Source of the DNA: Acidovorax benzenivorans
GTDB taxonomy: Bacteria > Pseudomonadota > Gammaproteobacteria > Burkholderiales > Burkholderiaceae_C
Reading direction: 5' to 3'
DNA: 64,000 nt
Assembly: GCF_028680575.1 (NCBI RefSeq)
Contig: NZ_JAPCKI010000003.1
Span: 372,001 to 436,000 of the forward strand
Made by a program: the position numbers and the translations under genes
Part shown: positions 26,752 to 35,790 of the stretch, piece by piece
How positions within the stretch are numbered: position 1 is the stretch's first letter
Layout: every line of letters begins with the position of its first letter
The notes under the pieces: generated by a model
What the model saw: the letters and a program-made list of their open reading frames with translations, nothing else
Databases searched by the model: none
What the model was told of the DNA's origin: nothing

Positions 26752-28857
26752 TCAATACCGAGCCTTGAATGCGATGGTCACGCGGCGTGGCTCGCCGTAG
26801 AAGTTCTGGCGTGAGATGCCCGACACCTTCTCGTAGTAGGTCTTGTCCAACAGGTTGTCCACCGACAGGTTCACCGACAGGTGGTCGTTGATCTGGTAGC
26901 CCACCTGGGCGTTGAACACTGCGTAGCCCGGCGCGTTGATGCGCAGCGCGCCGCTTTGCGCAAAGAATTCGCTGCGGTACGACATGCCGCCGCCCACGCT
27001 CCAGCCGCGCAGTGCCGGGCTGGTGAAGGCGTAGCGGGTGAACAGGTTCACGCTGTGGCGCGGCGTGATGGGGCTGAACACCTGGCCCTGCTGTGCCACC
27101 GGCGCCTTGAGATAGTGGGTGTCGTTGTAGGCGTAGCCTGCCACGATGTCCCAGCCGGGCTGGGGTTGGCCGCTGACCTCGGTTTCAAAGCCTTGCGCGC
27201 GCACCTTGCCGCCTGCGATGTAGGCGCCGGTCACCACCGGGTCGGCGATGGCGCGGTTCTCGTCGATGATGCGGAACAGCGCTGCGTGGGCCTGCAGGCG
27301 CTTTTGCAAAAACTCACCTTTCACGCCCAGCTCAATCTGCTTGCCCGTGCGCGGGTCGAGCAGTTGCTTGGCCGCATTGAGCTGGCTTTGCACCACGAAG
27401 GTCTCGGCGTAGCTGGCGTAGCCGGTGTACTGCGGATGGAAGTCCCACATCAGCGCCACGGAGGGCACGAACTGGCGGCCGGGGTCTGCCGACGCAGTGA
27501 CGGCGCCCGTGCTGGTGCTGCGCGTCACGACGTCGGCCCAGGAGAGGCGCCCGCCCGCCAGCAACTTCACCGTGTCGGTCAGCGCGATCTGCGCCTGCCC
27601 GTACAGCGCGTTCTCGCTGCGTTTGACGATGGAGGTGAAGCCTTTGAGCGTGATGTCAGGGTAGGCCAGGCCGTAGTTGGGCTGCAGCAGGTTGAAGGGC
27701 AGGCTGGGACCGTAGACGTAGTTGCCGTCCCAGGTGGTGCCTTCGTTGTGGCTGGCGCCCACCAGCAGCTTGTGGGTGCGGCCGGCCACCTGCACCGGCG
27801 TGGCCAGGAAAGCGTCGTAGTTGCGGGTGCGCACGTGGAAGTCCCCGTCCACCGTCTCCATGGTGAAGCTGCCGTTGGCGGCCAGGGCGCTGTTGGCGCG
27901 GGCCGACCGGTAGAACGCCGTGCGGTCGATGTCCCGCGCGGACAGGCGCACCAGGCCACCGCCGTCCAAGCGGTGCTCCAGTTCCGCGAAGACGTCGGTG
28001 GTCTCCAGGTCTTGCCGGTTGGCACGCAGGCCGGCGAAGGCGCTGCGGGGCAGGTCGGCCAGGCGGCCATCGGCGTAGGTGGGCAGGCCTTGGTCGATGG
28101 CGGCTCGCACACGCTGCTGCGCTGCGCCTACCGACACGGTGGTGGAGGGGGCGATGTCCCATTCCAGCGTTCCGTAGCCCAGGCGCTTGTTGTTGAACAG
28201 GGTGTCTACAAAGCTGTCCTTGTTTTCCACCACGGCAACGGCACGCGCGCGGATCGTGCCTTCGGCATTGAGTCCGCCGCCCACATCCACCGTGCTGCGG
28301 CGCAGTCCGAAGGAGCCCACGGCCGCATCTGCACCGATGGCCAGCTTGGCCTGCGCGCGCTTGCGCACCAGGTTGACGGTGCCACCGGGTTCGCTGGCAC
28401 CCTGCAGCAGCCCGGCCGGGCCGCGCAGGACTTCAATGCGGTCGTAGATGGCGGTATCCAGCGTGCTGTAGTTGCCTTGGGGAATCGGCACGCCGTCGAG
28501 CTGGATGGACCCCAGATCGAACCCGCGCGACTGGAAGCTGTTGTAGTTGCCCGCCCCGTCAAAGCGCGTGACCGTCATGCCCGTGCTGAGCTTGACCGCG
28601 TCTTCCACCTTGGTCAGGTTGCGGTCATCCAGTTGCTGGCGCGTGACCACGCTGATCGACTGAGGTGTTTCGCGCGGCGCCAACGGCATCTTGCCCACGT
28701 TGACCTCGCGTGCGACGTACTGGCCCGAGCCCTCGGTGGCCGCGCTGTCTGCCCCGTCGGTCACTTTCACTTCGGGCAGCGCAGTGGTGGTCTGCGCTTG
28801 GGCCGTCGCCATCGTGGCCAGCAGCGAGACCGCAAGGGCCAGTGGGTGCATGTGCAT
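26752..28857 (-). CDS. TonB-dependent siderophore receptor, FhuE-like
   Basis: 701 residues starting MHMHPLALAVSLLATMATAQ; this ATG at 28857 has GAGGAGGAGAAAC directly upstream, better than ATGs further out at 28878 and 28896. Plug: RETPQSISVVTRQQLDDRNL, SFQSRGFDLGSIQLDGVPIP and YDRIEVLRGPAGLLQGASEP, all typical of FhuE/FpvB-type receptors (coprogen, rhodotorulic acid or pyoverdine-like ligands). The barrel ends QNFYGEPRRVTIAFKARY. It follows the Fiu-like receptor with a family-A palindrome between them. Confidence 0.93.
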   Translation of the reverse strand: MHMHPLALAVSLLATMATAQAQTTTALPEVKVTDGADSAATEGSGQYVAREVNVGKMPLAPRETPQSISVVTRQQLDDRNLTKVEDAVKLSTGMTVTRFDGAGNYNSFQSRGFDLGSIQLDGVPIPQGNYSTLDTAIYDRIEVLRGPAGLLQGASEPGGTVNLVRKRAQAKLAIGADAAVGSFGLRRSTVDVGGGLNAEGTIRARAVAVVENKDSFVDTLFNNKRLGYGTLEWDIAPSTTVSVGAAQQRVRAAIDQGLPTYADGRLADLPRSAFAGLRANRQDLETTDVFAELEHRLDGGGLVRLSARDIDRTAFYRSARANSALAANGSFTMETVDGDFHVRTRNYDAFLATPVQVAGRTHKLLVGASHNEGTTWDGNYVYGPSLPFNLLQPNYGLAYPDITLKGFTSIVKRSENALYGQAQIALTDTVKLLAGGRLSWADVVTRSTSTGAVTASADPGRQFVPSVALMWDFHPQYTGYASYAETFVVQSQLNAAKQLLDPRTGKQIELGVKGEFLQKRLQAHAALFRIIDENRAIADPVVTGAYIAGGKVRAQGFETEVSGQPQPGWDIVAGYAYNDTHYLKAPVAQQGQVFSPITPRHSVNLFTRYAFTSPALRGWSVGGGMSYRSEFFAQSGALRINAPGYAVFNAQVGYQINDHLSVNLSVDNLLDKTYYEKVSGISRQNFYGEPRRVTIAFKARY

Positions 28858-28888
28858 GATGTTTCTCCTCCTCGTCATTTGATTATTT

Positions 28889-28942
28889 GCTATCAAAAAT
28901 AGAGCTAATAGCGCTTATGGATAAAGCGCTATAGGCCAATTT
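28889..28942. repeat. Palindromic intergenic repeat (family A, copy 5)
   Basis: GCTATCAAAAATAGAGC then TAATAGCGCTTATGGATAAA and GCGCTATAGGCCAAT. It lies between the Fiu-like and FhuE-like receptor genes. It has the ends and core of the other copies, with AGCGC/GCGCT inverted around TTATGGATAA. Confidence 0.6.
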
Positions 28943-28992
28943 CATTGGTAAAACGTGCTCGAACGAAGCGCACGTACGCTGGCGTGCGCTGG

Positions 28993-31137
28993 TCAGAACC
29001 GCGTCCGCAACGTCACCTGCAGCGCGCGTGGCGAGCCGGGCAGGATCAGGTTGTCGTTGCTGCCGTGGGCCGATACGTAATATTTGCGGTTGGCCAGGTT
29101 CTTGATGTTCACGTCTACATCCCACTGGCCCAGCGTGTACTGCAGGGCCGCGTCCAGCGTGGTGTAGCTGGGCAGGGTGACCAGGTTGGTCAGCGAGGTG
29201 AAGCGCGCACCCACATAGTTCACACCGCCGCCCACGCGCAGGCCGTGGCCCAGGTCCTTCATGGCCCACAGGAAGGCCGAGTTGCGCGGCGTGAGCGCGG
29301 GCACCTTGCCTTGGGCTGCGATGGCTGCGGTGGGCAACTGGGTGGACGTGGTGGTGGCCAGCGACTTCGTCATGCGGCCGTCCAGCCAGGCGTAGCCTGC
29401 GCTCACATCCCAGCGGCCGGGCAGGCGGCCGTTGGCGGTCAGCTCCAGGCCGTTGGTGCGCTGCGTGCCCACGTTGATCTGGCGGCCAGGGTTGGCGGGG
29501 TCGGTGTTCTTGATGTTGGTGCGTTCCAGGTTGAACAGCGCACCGGTCACGTTCAGGCGGCCGTCCAGCAGGTCGAGCTTCACGCCGATTTCCTTGTTCT
29601 CGGTGATCTCGGGTTCGGCGCCCGTGTTGTTGGCCGCCAGCGCAAATGCCTCGGCCGAGGGCTGGAAGGATTTGCTGTACGACACGTAGTACGACACCGT
29701 ATCGCTGGGCTGCCAGACCAGGCCTGCGCGGGGGCTGAACTTCTTGTCGGTGCGCTCGAGCGTGGCGAGCTTGCGGTCAAACGCGGTCTGCTGTTTGAAC
29801 ACGTCGTAGCGTGCACCCACCAGCGCTTTCCACTGCGGGGCCAGCGTGATCTGGTCTTGCCAGTACAGCGCGGCGGTGTCCTGTGTGGTGTGGCTGGGGA
29901 TGGCGTTGTCGGCGTTGTAGTTGGCCGCCGGGATGACGGGCGCCGCACCGGTGGGGTTGAAGATGGACACGCGGTCCGCACCGCCCGATACCGATTCAGA
30001 GCGTTTTTTCTGCTGGCCCAGTTCCATGCCCATCAACCATTCCTGCTTCAGGCCACCGAGCTGGTTGCGCCAGGTCACGTCGGTCTGGTTGAAGACCCCT
30101 GTTTCGTCGCGCAGGATGAAGGCCCGGGTGCGGCCCACCGTCAGGTTCACCGGGTTGGTCGTGCCGCCGGGCAGGGTGTTGTAGCGGTCCAGCGCGTAGT
30201 CGTACAGGCGCGTGACGTTGCGCACTGACCAGTCGTCATTGAAGCGGTGGTTCAGCGTGGCCGCGAGCGACTGCATGGTGCTGGTGGTGGTGTCGTCCTG
30301 CGCGGCGTTGCTGGAGCCGTAGTAGGTGCCTGCGGGTACGTTGACGGGGCGGCCGTTCAGGGCGGGGATGCCGAAGTCCGTCAGGCGCTTGTCGCGGGCG
30401 TTGGTGTATTGCAGCAGCAGATCGGTCTGCGCCGCGAGCTTGAGCGCGAGCGAGGGTGCGAAGTTGTGGCGCTTGACGAACTGCTGGTCGCGGTAGCTGC
30501 CCGAGTCTTCCACGGCGGTATTGATGCGGAAGGCGGCGGTGTCGCTGATGCCCACGTTGACGTCGGCGGTGGCGCGGCGGTAGTCAAAGCTGCCCAGGCC
30601 CAGCGATGCCTCGCCCGAGGTTTCGCCAAACTTGGGTTTCTTGGTCACGCGGTTGATGAGCCCGCCCGACGAGCCGCGCCCGTACAGCACGGCGGCGGGG
30701 CCCTTGAGCACCTCCACGCGCTCGATGTCGGCCAGATCGCGGAAGTACAAGGCATCGTCGCGCACGCCATCCACAAACTGGTCGGCAATGGCGGTGAAGC
30801 CGCGGATCACCACCTGGTCGCGCTGGCCGTCGCCATGGCTCATGGCCACGCCGGGCACGTTGCGCAGCGCGTCTTCCATCGAGCGAGCGCCCTGGTCACG
30901 CATGAGCTGTGCGGGCACCACGTTCACGGCCTGGGGCACGTCGCGCAGTGGCGCGCTGCCCTTGGTGGCCGTGCTGGCGGCGGCGGGCGAATAGCCATCG
31001 TCCTCCGCGCTGGACTGCACGGTGACTTCGCCCAGTGTCTGTGGCGTGGTCTGCGCCAGCGCAGTGCCACACAGCGTGGCAAGCAGGGCGGCCACCAGCG
31101 GGTGGAGGCGATGGGGGGTTGGTGTGTAAGCGTGCAT
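28993..31137 (-). CDS. TonB-dependent siderophore receptor (Fiu-like, probably catecholate)
   Basis: 714 residues. Signal peptide ends CGTALA. Plug: RDVPQAVNVVPAQLMRDQGA, SMEDALRNVPGVAMSHGDGQ, VVIRGFTAIADQFVDGVRDD and IERVEVLKGPAAVLYGRGSS, as in Fiu-type catecholate receptors; the barrel ends LQVTLRTRF. ATG 31137 has AAGGAAA upstream. It follows the DUF3649-PepSY-DUF3325 genes, a known partner set for such receptors. Confidence 0.92.
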   Translation of the reverse strand: MHAYTPTPHRLHPLVAALLATLCGTALAQTTPQTLGEVTVQSSAEDDGYSPAAASTATKGSAPLRDVPQAVNVVPAQLMRDQGARSMEDALRNVPGVAMSHGDGQRDQVVIRGFTAIADQFVDGVRDDALYFRDLADIERVEVLKGPAAVLYGRGSSGGLINRVTKKPKFGETSGEASLGLGSFDYRRATADVNVGISDTAAFRINTAVEDSGSYRDQQFVKRHNFAPSLALKLAAQTDLLLQYTNARDKRLTDFGIPALNGRPVNVPAGTYYGSSNAAQDDTTTSTMQSLAATLNHRFNDDWSVRNVTRLYDYALDRYNTLPGGTTNPVNLTVGRTRAFILRDETGVFNQTDVTWRNQLGGLKQEWLMGMELGQQKKRSESVSGGADRVSIFNPTGAAPVIPAANYNADNAIPSHTTQDTAALYWQDQITLAPQWKALVGARYDVFKQQTAFDRKLATLERTDKKFSPRAGLVWQPSDTVSYYVSYSKSFQPSAEAFALAANNTGAEPEITENKEIGVKLDLLDGRLNVTGALFNLERTNIKNTDPANPGRQINVGTQRTNGLELTANGRLPGRWDVSAGYAWLDGRMTKSLATTTSTQLPTAAIAAQGKVPALTPRNSAFLWAMKDLGHGLRVGGGVNYVGARFTSLTNLVTLPSYTTLDAALQYTLGQWDVDVNIKNLANRKYYVSAHGSNDNLILPGSPRALQVTLRTRF

Positions 31138-31309
31138 GGTTTTCCTTGGAGTGAGCGCAACGCGGTTGGCAAAAAGCCCTGCACCCCATGGCCTGGCGCG
31201 GGCCACGACGGGCCGCTGTCTGGGAGGTGGTGGGGGCCGTGAAAACAGAAAAGCGAGATCGAGCCGGGGAGGGCTCAGCACGGGGCGGCGCGTGCGCTGC
31301 GCCCGGCCG

Positions 31310-31645
31310 TCACCACCCCAGGGCGCGGGCCAGCAGGCCCGCCAGCAGGGCAGCGCCACCCATCTCGGGTGTGCGCCGGGGCTGCCAGGTGACGGTGGCG
31401 GTGACTGCCACAGCAGCCATCGACAGGGCCACTGCCCATGCCGCTACGCCCAGTGACGCAGGCACGCCCCCCGGCGGGTGTGCCGTGGCCAGCCACAGCG
31501 AAAGCACCAGCAGCAGCCAGCCCGAGCGGCGCAGCGCCGCCAGGCGGGGCACGGCGCCCTCATGGCCCAGGGCGTCTTCGTGGTGGCGGTCCATGCCCAG
31601 CGCAATGGCCGACCAGGCGGCAAAGCAGAGAAGAAAGGCGGACAT
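31310..31645 (-). CDS. DUF3325 family membrane protein
   Basis: 111 residues, three hydrophobic segments, starting MSAFLLCFAAWSAIALGMDR with the family's histidines (DRHHEDALGH). DUF3325 proteins sit next to PepSY and DUF3649 genes in siderophore clusters; their biochemical role is unknown. It starts a few bases after the PepSY stop and precedes the receptor by 172 bases. Confidence 0.85.
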   Translation of the reverse strand: MSAFLLCFAAWSAIALGMDRHHEDALGHEGAVPRLAALRRSGWLLLVLSLWLATAHPPGGVPASLGVAAWAVALSMAAVAVTATVTWQPRRTPEMGGAALLAGLLARALGW

Positions 31646-31648
31646 GGC

Positions 31649-33409
31649 TCAGGCTCCCGAGGTGGAGGTTTCGGCGGGCGCTACGGGCGCTATGGGCACC
31701 GATGGGGCAGGCCGTGCGGGCCGTGCAGTTTGTGCAGGCCGGGCGGTGGGTGCGCCGCGCCGGGGCGTGCGGCCAGGGCGCACACGCCACGCCAGCCAGC
31801 CCAGCAGCAGCCCGGTGGCCAAAAACGCCAGGTCCATGCTGGCCCACACCCATTCGCGCGCGGGCAGGCTCACGCCCAGGTGGGTGTGTGTGGTCAGCGC
31901 GTTGATCAGTGGCAGCGCTGCCCACACCAGGCCTGCAGCGGCCAGCGGCACCGTCCAACCCATGCGGTGTGGGCGCGCCACCGCGCAGGCCAGCGCCCAC
32001 AGCAGCGTGAGGCCCCAGGTGCTGAAGAACCAGGCCAGCTCTGTATCTGCACGGCCTTCTATGCCCACGGGGATCAGGCGGTTGGCGGCCAGGTACACGC
32101 CACAGGCCAGCGGCAGCCCGGCCAGCGTGGCGATGTTGATGCCAGCCACCAGTCGTTCGCCAAACGGCGCTTTGGTGGGGGCGATGTTGGCGGCCCCTTG
32201 GCGGCTGGCTTGCGTTTGCGACTTGGCGCTGCGCTTGACCGACCACAGCACCATGCCCGTGGCAATCATCAGGCTGCCCAGCACCCCAAACCCAAACAGT
32301 GCCCAGCGCAGGCCCACATCGGCAAACCGCGCCATGTGCAGGCCGTATAGCACGCCATAGGTCTTGACGGCGGGGCTGGTGGCATCGGCCTGGTCCAGCC
32401 ATTGGCCGGTGGTGGCATCAAACAGCAGGCGCGGGGGGCGGTACTGCAGGCGGTCGCCTTCGTGGCGCGTGACCTCCACCACGGCGCGACCGTTGGCATC
32501 GCGGAGGCCCTGCAGGCTGCCGATGCGCCCGCCCTGCCAGCGGGTGGTGGCCGCGTCGATGATGGGCTGCAGGGTGATGGCGGGCAGGGGCTCCATCTTG
32601 TCGGTGGCGCCACGGCGGGGGCGGCTCTCGGGCTTCTCACCTTGCAGGTCGGCAAAGTAGGCGTTGGAGTCCACGCCTTTCTCGGTCTTGTAGGTGTTGG
32701 CAATGCCCGCAGGCATGTACAGCGTGTGGAAGATCATCAGCCCGCTGAAGGTGATCAGCAGATAGAAGGGCAGCACCAGCACACCGGTGACGTTGTGTGC
32801 GTCCAGCCAGGCGCGCTGCCCGCCTTTGGTGGGGCGGAAGGTGAAGAAGTCCTTGAAGATGCGGCGGTGCGTGATGACGCCCGTGATCAGCGCCACAAAC
32901 ATCAGCATCGTGGCCACGCCCACCACCCAGCGGCCCTGCAGGGCCCAACGGCCTTTTTGCGCGGTGCGCAGCTCGAAGTGAAAGCGGTAGAAAAAGTCAC
33001 CCCCCATGGTCTGGCGCGCCTCGATGGGCTCGCCGGTCTGCGGGTTCATGCGCAAGGTTTCAAACCGGCCGTTGCTGGTGTCGCGCCACAACATGTTGAC
33101 GGCCGGGTCGCGGTCATCGGGCAGGTGCAGGATCCATTGGGTGACGTCGGGTGCCTTGCGCACCAGCGCGTCCAGCGACTTCTGAGCCACCTGCGCATCG
33201 GCCGCGTCGGTGCTCGGCAGCCCGTGCATCTCGGGCCGCATCCACAGGTTGAACTCGTTCTTGAAGAACGACAGCGTGCCCGTGAAGAAGATCGCAAACA
33301 GTAGCCAGCCCAGGATGAGCCCGGCCCAGGTGTGTAGCCACGACATGGCCTGGCGAAAGCCCTCGCGGTCGGCACTCTTGCGCGTGGAGGTGGAGGTGGC
33401 TGTTGTCAT
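31649..33409 (-). CDS. PepSY-associated transmembrane protein, long form
   Basis: 586 residues. Helices include SWLHTWAGLILGWLLFAIFF, VVGVATMLMFVALITGVITH, VTGVLVLPFYLLITFSGLMI and ALFGFGVLGSLMIATGMVLW, then further C-terminal helices. Periplasmic PepSY regions lie between. Histidines at helix ends (LHTW, THRR, DAHN, FHTLY, LHMARF) suggest heme coordination. A Pro/Ala/Arg-rich tail ends the protein. Likely an inner-membrane reductase for ferric-siderophore; this is family inference. Its ATG overlaps the DUF3649 stop (ATGA). Confidence 0.9.
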   Translation of the reverse strand: MTTATSTSTRKSADREGFRQAMSWLHTWAGLILGWLLFAIFFTGTLSFFKNEFNLWMRPEMHGLPSTDAADAQVAQKSLDALVRKAPDVTQWILHLPDDRDPAVNMLWRDTSNGRFETLRMNPQTGEPIEARQTMGGDFFYRFHFELRTAQKGRWALQGRWVVGVATMLMFVALITGVITHRRIFKDFFTFRPTKGGQRAWLDAHNVTGVLVLPFYLLITFSGLMIFHTLYMPAGIANTYKTEKGVDSNAYFADLQGEKPESRPRRGATDKMEPLPAITLQPIIDAATTRWQGGRIGSLQGLRDANGRAVVEVTRHEGDRLQYRPPRLLFDATTGQWLDQADATSPAVKTYGVLYGLHMARFADVGLRWALFGFGVLGSLMIATGMVLWSVKRSAKSQTQASRQGAANIAPTKAPFGERLVAGINIATLAGLPLACGVYLAANRLIPVGIEGRADTELAWFFSTWGLTLLWALACAVARPHRMGWTVPLAAAGLVWAALPLINALTTHTHLGVSLPAREWVWASMDLAFLATGLLLGWLAWRVRPGRTPRRGAPTARPAQTARPARPAPSVPIAPVAPAETSTSGA

Positions 33410-33714
33410 GGCGCGCCCCTCATCCATTGCGGCGCCATGGCGCACGCGCCCAGCACCAGGGCGGGTAGCAGCGTGCCGCCCCAGGCGCCCCAGGCCGTGC
33501 GCGCATAAAACGCCCAGCCAGCGGCGATGGCATAGACCAGCCAGGCCAGCATGGTGGCGGCCAGCACGGCCTCGACACGCGGCATGCATTGCGCCAGCGC
33601 GAGCGAAAGCGCGGCCGCGAACCCCGCCGCCAATGCATACCCACCCCCGATGGCCGCCACGGCGCGGGAGGTGACGCCCAAGCGGTAGCGCCAGTCAACG
33701 CGGGCCGCTTTCAT
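33406..33714 (-). CDS. DUF3649 family membrane protein
   Basis: 102 residues with about three hydrophobic helices; RYRLGVTSRAVAAIGGGYAL and EAVLAATMLAWLVYAIAAGW match the family pattern. It usually opens PepSY/DUF3325 iron clusters, as here, and its stop overlaps the PepSY start. Function unknown. First gene of the minus-strand iron block, behind the Fur-box candidate at 33984. Confidence 0.85.
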   Translation of the reverse strand: MKAARVDWRYRLGVTSRAVAAIGGGYALAAGFAAALSLALAQCMPRVEAVLAATMLAWLVYAIAAGWAFYARTAWGAWGGTLLPALVLGACAMAPQWMRGAP

Positions 33715-33983
33715 GGCCGGCCTTCGGCGGCGCCAGATGTGGCGCGACATGCAGGAAACGAGAGAAACAGAGGCCCCGCAGTGCAGGGGCTGGCAGCGCT
33801 GCGCAGCATCAGAAAGGCTCCAGGCAGTGTTGGTGTACGGCAAAACGTACCAACGCTGGCTGCAGCGGCGGAGAGCCCGGCTGACTGGCTGGCTAGGTGT
33901 GGAAGAGATTCATTGGATCGGGCGCCATGCAGGTGGGCTGCAAATTGAATGGCACCGATCGCAAAAAATGTATTCTACTTTTG

Positions 33984-34002
33984 TTGAGAAGCATTCGCAT
34001 TT
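33984..34002 (-). promoter_or_regulatory. Candidate Fur box upstream of the DUF3649-PepSY-DUF3325-receptor operon
   Basis: TTGAGAAGCATTCGCATTT; its reverse complement AAATGCGAATGCTTCTCAA has the same AAATG-GAATG-TTC pattern as the candidate at 26664. It lies in an AT-rich stretch about 270 bases before the DUF3649 start. Confidence 0.45.
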
Positions 34003-34320
34003 ATAAAAATGCTATTTGTGTTGTTTTGATGTGTGGTTGCAACAGCTTGTGACGGGCATGACAGGCGGAGTTTTCACGGGAGGCTCACTGTTGCCCCACA
34101 TTCGAGGCCCCCCACGTTCAGATGGACGAAGCTTTGCGTCTAACACGACTGGTTTTGACCAAACGCAAAAACGCACATCTGCCGCTGTGTTGCTTCCGGG
34201 GCTTCCGGGCTTCAAGGGTGAGATCACTGAGTCACTTTGAGACCGTGCCCGAACGCATTTCACGCTTCCCCAGGGCCAAGCGGGCAACCTGAATCAGGTT
34301 GGCCTGCAGATTAGCGCCCC

Positions 34321-34345
34321 ATAAAAAAACGGGCCGAAGCCCGTT
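34321..34345 (-). terminator. Intrinsic terminator of bfr
   Basis: Stem AACGGGC / GCCCGTT (34328-34334 and 34339-34345) with loop CGAA, followed on the minus strand by a run of six T. It lies 64 bases after the bfr stop. Confidence 0.85.
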
Positions 34346-34409
34346 CATTCCACTCTGCTGGCGAAGCGTCTTGTGAGACCTCTTCGCGCCGTGCAGGCGT
34401 TGCGGTGGA

Positions 34410-34886
34410 TTACTCCACGTCACCCATCTGCGACTGCAGGTAGTTCTGCAAGCCCACCTTGCCGATCAGATCGATCTGGGTTTCCAGGAAGTCGATGTGC
34501 TCCTCGGTGTCGTCCAGGATCTTTTGCAGCAGGTCGCGCGAGACATAGTCACGCACCGTTTCACAGTGGGCGATGCCGTCCTTGATGGTGGCCTGGGCGC
34601 CTTGTTCGGCGCGCAGGTCGCAGGCCAGGATCTCTGGCACGTCTTCGCCGACCTGGATTTTGGCCAGGTCCTGCAGGTTGGGCAGGCCGTCCAGCATGAA
34701 GATACGGTCCATGAGCCAGTCGGCGTGCTTCATCTCGCCGATGGATTCCGAATACTCCTTCTTGGCCAGCTTGTCGAAGCCCCAGTGCTTGAGCATGCGG
34801 TAGTGCAAGAAGTATTGGTTGATGGCCGTGAGTTCGTTCTTGAGCTGGGCCTGCAGATGGCCAATGACCTGTGCGTCACCTTTCAT
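34410..34886 (-). CDS. bfr: Bacterioferritin
   Basis: 158 residues, normal length. It aligns without gaps to E. coli Bfr numbering: ferroxidase residues Glu18, Glu51, His54, Glu94 and His130, and heme ligand Met52 (EMKHAD). Residue 127, Glu in E. coli, is Thr here (DDTEEH), with Glu at 128 and 129. It would assemble into a 24-mer that oxidises Fe(II) and stores it. ATG 34886 has AAGGAG upstream. It is divergent from ahpC and next to the iron-uptake block. Confidence 0.95.
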   Translation of the reverse strand: MKGDAQVIGHLQAQLKNELTAINQYFLHYRMLKHWGFDKLAKKEYSESIGEMKHADWLMDRIFMLDGLPNLQDLAKIQVGEDVPEILACDLRAEQGAQATIKDGIAHCETVRDYVSRDLLQKILDDTEEHIDFLETQIDLIGKVGLQNYLQSQMGDVE

Positions 34887-35075
34887 GGGGGACTCCTTGT
34901 AGTGTGTGGATTCGGCGTCGATTGTCGTGACCCGCACCCAGCAGCGCAAGGCAAGCCCCTGTTGCGCCGCGCGGGCTGCGGGTGATGCTGAGAGGTGTTC
35001 GCGTTTACATGCGCTGTGCCCTGGTTTTGCGTGGGCGGGCCATGCGATCTACTCTGTCGTTGTATAGTAATAAAC

Positions 35076-35097
35076 AATTGATTCAATGAAATCAATT
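35076..35097 (+). promoter_or_regulatory. AT-rich inverted repeat upstream of ahpC (candidate OxyR/LysR-type site)
   Basis: AATTGATT (35076-35083) and AATCAATT (35090-35097), a perfect dyad with a 6-base spacer, about 70 bases before the ahpC ATG and next to TATAGTAATAAAC. Its position and symmetry suit a regulator such as OxyR, which often controls ahpC. The match to the OxyR consensus is only partial. Confidence 0.35.
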
Positions 35098-35168
35098 AAT
35101 TGGATTGATGGCTGCGAAATGCCTAAACTTCAGTCCTGTTCAGTTAACCAACCACCAAGGAAACAGCA

Positions 35169-35744
35169 ATGTCCCTGATCAATACGCAAGTTCAGCCCTT
35201 CAAAACCACCGCTTTCGTCAACCGTGACGGCAAGGGTGAATTCATCGAAGTGACCGAAGCCAGCCTGAAGGGCAAGTGGTCCGTGCTGATCTTCATGCCT
35301 GCAGCTTTCACCTTCAACTGCCCCACCGAAATCGAAGACGCTGCCGACAACTACGCTGAGTTCCAGAAGGCCGGTGCCGAGGTCTACATCGTGACCACCG
35401 ACACGCATTTCTCGCACAAGGTGTGGCACGAAACCTCCGACGCCGTGGGCAAGGCCAAGTTCCCCCTGGTCGGCGACCCAACGCACCAACTGACCAACGC
35501 TTTCGGCGTGCACATCCCTGAAGAAGGCCTGGCACTGCGTGGCACGTTCGTGATCAACCCCGATGGCGTGATCAAGACTCTGGAAATCCACTCCAACGAA
35601 ATCGCCCGTGACGTGTCGGAAACCCTGCGCAAGCTCAAGGCTGCCCAGTTCACCGCTGCCAACCCTGGCCAAGTCTGCCCCGCCAAGTGGAAGGAAGGCG
35701 CCAAGACCCTGACGCCTTCGCTGGACCTGGTCGGCAAGATTTAA
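35169..35744 (+). CDS. ahpC: Alkyl hydroperoxide reductase subunit C (2-Cys peroxiredoxin)
   Basis: 191 residues. The peroxidatic Cys51 is in FTFNCPTE and the resolving Cys170 in PGQVCPAKW; GTFVINPDGVIK is typical of AhpC. It reduces hydrogen peroxide and organic peroxides in the cytoplasm and is recycled by AhpF. A strong promoter region with an AT-rich dyad lies upstream, and two terminators separate it from ahpF. Confidence 0.97.
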   Translation: MSLINTQVQPFKTTAFVNRDGKGEFIEVTEASLKGKWSVLIFMPAAFTFNCPTEIEDAADNYAEFQKAGAEVYIVTTDTHFSHKVWHETSDAVGKAKFPLVGDPTHQLTNAFGVHIPEEGLALRGTFVINPDGVIKTLEIHSNEIARDVSETLRKLKAAQFTAANPGQVCPAKWKEGAKTLTPSLDLVGKI

Positions 35745-35780
35745 GAAGGTGTGAGAGAACCCACCTTCTAGGCTTTTTTT
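35744..35780 (+). terminator. Intrinsic terminator of ahpC
   Basis: Stem AGAAGGTG (35744-35751) / CACCTTCT (35762-35769) followed by TTTTTTT at 35774-35780. Confidence 0.88.
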
Positions 35781-35790
35781 CGGCCCCCCC

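Larger units (their letters stand above)
33715..34409. other. Gene-free interval between bacterioferritin and the iron operon
   Basis: 695 bases with no frame I can support. It holds the bfr terminator (34321-34345), a palindrome CAACCTGAATCAGGTTG (34285-34301), and an AT-rich promoter-like segment with the Fur-box candidate (33984-34002) for the DUF3649 operon. Two short frames at 34012-34287 and 34016-34240 have no start context or family features. Confidence 0.6.

Noticed and set aside
34012-34287. Short frames on both strands between bfr and the iron operon
   Set aside because: No ribosome site, no recognisable motif, and they overlap each other.
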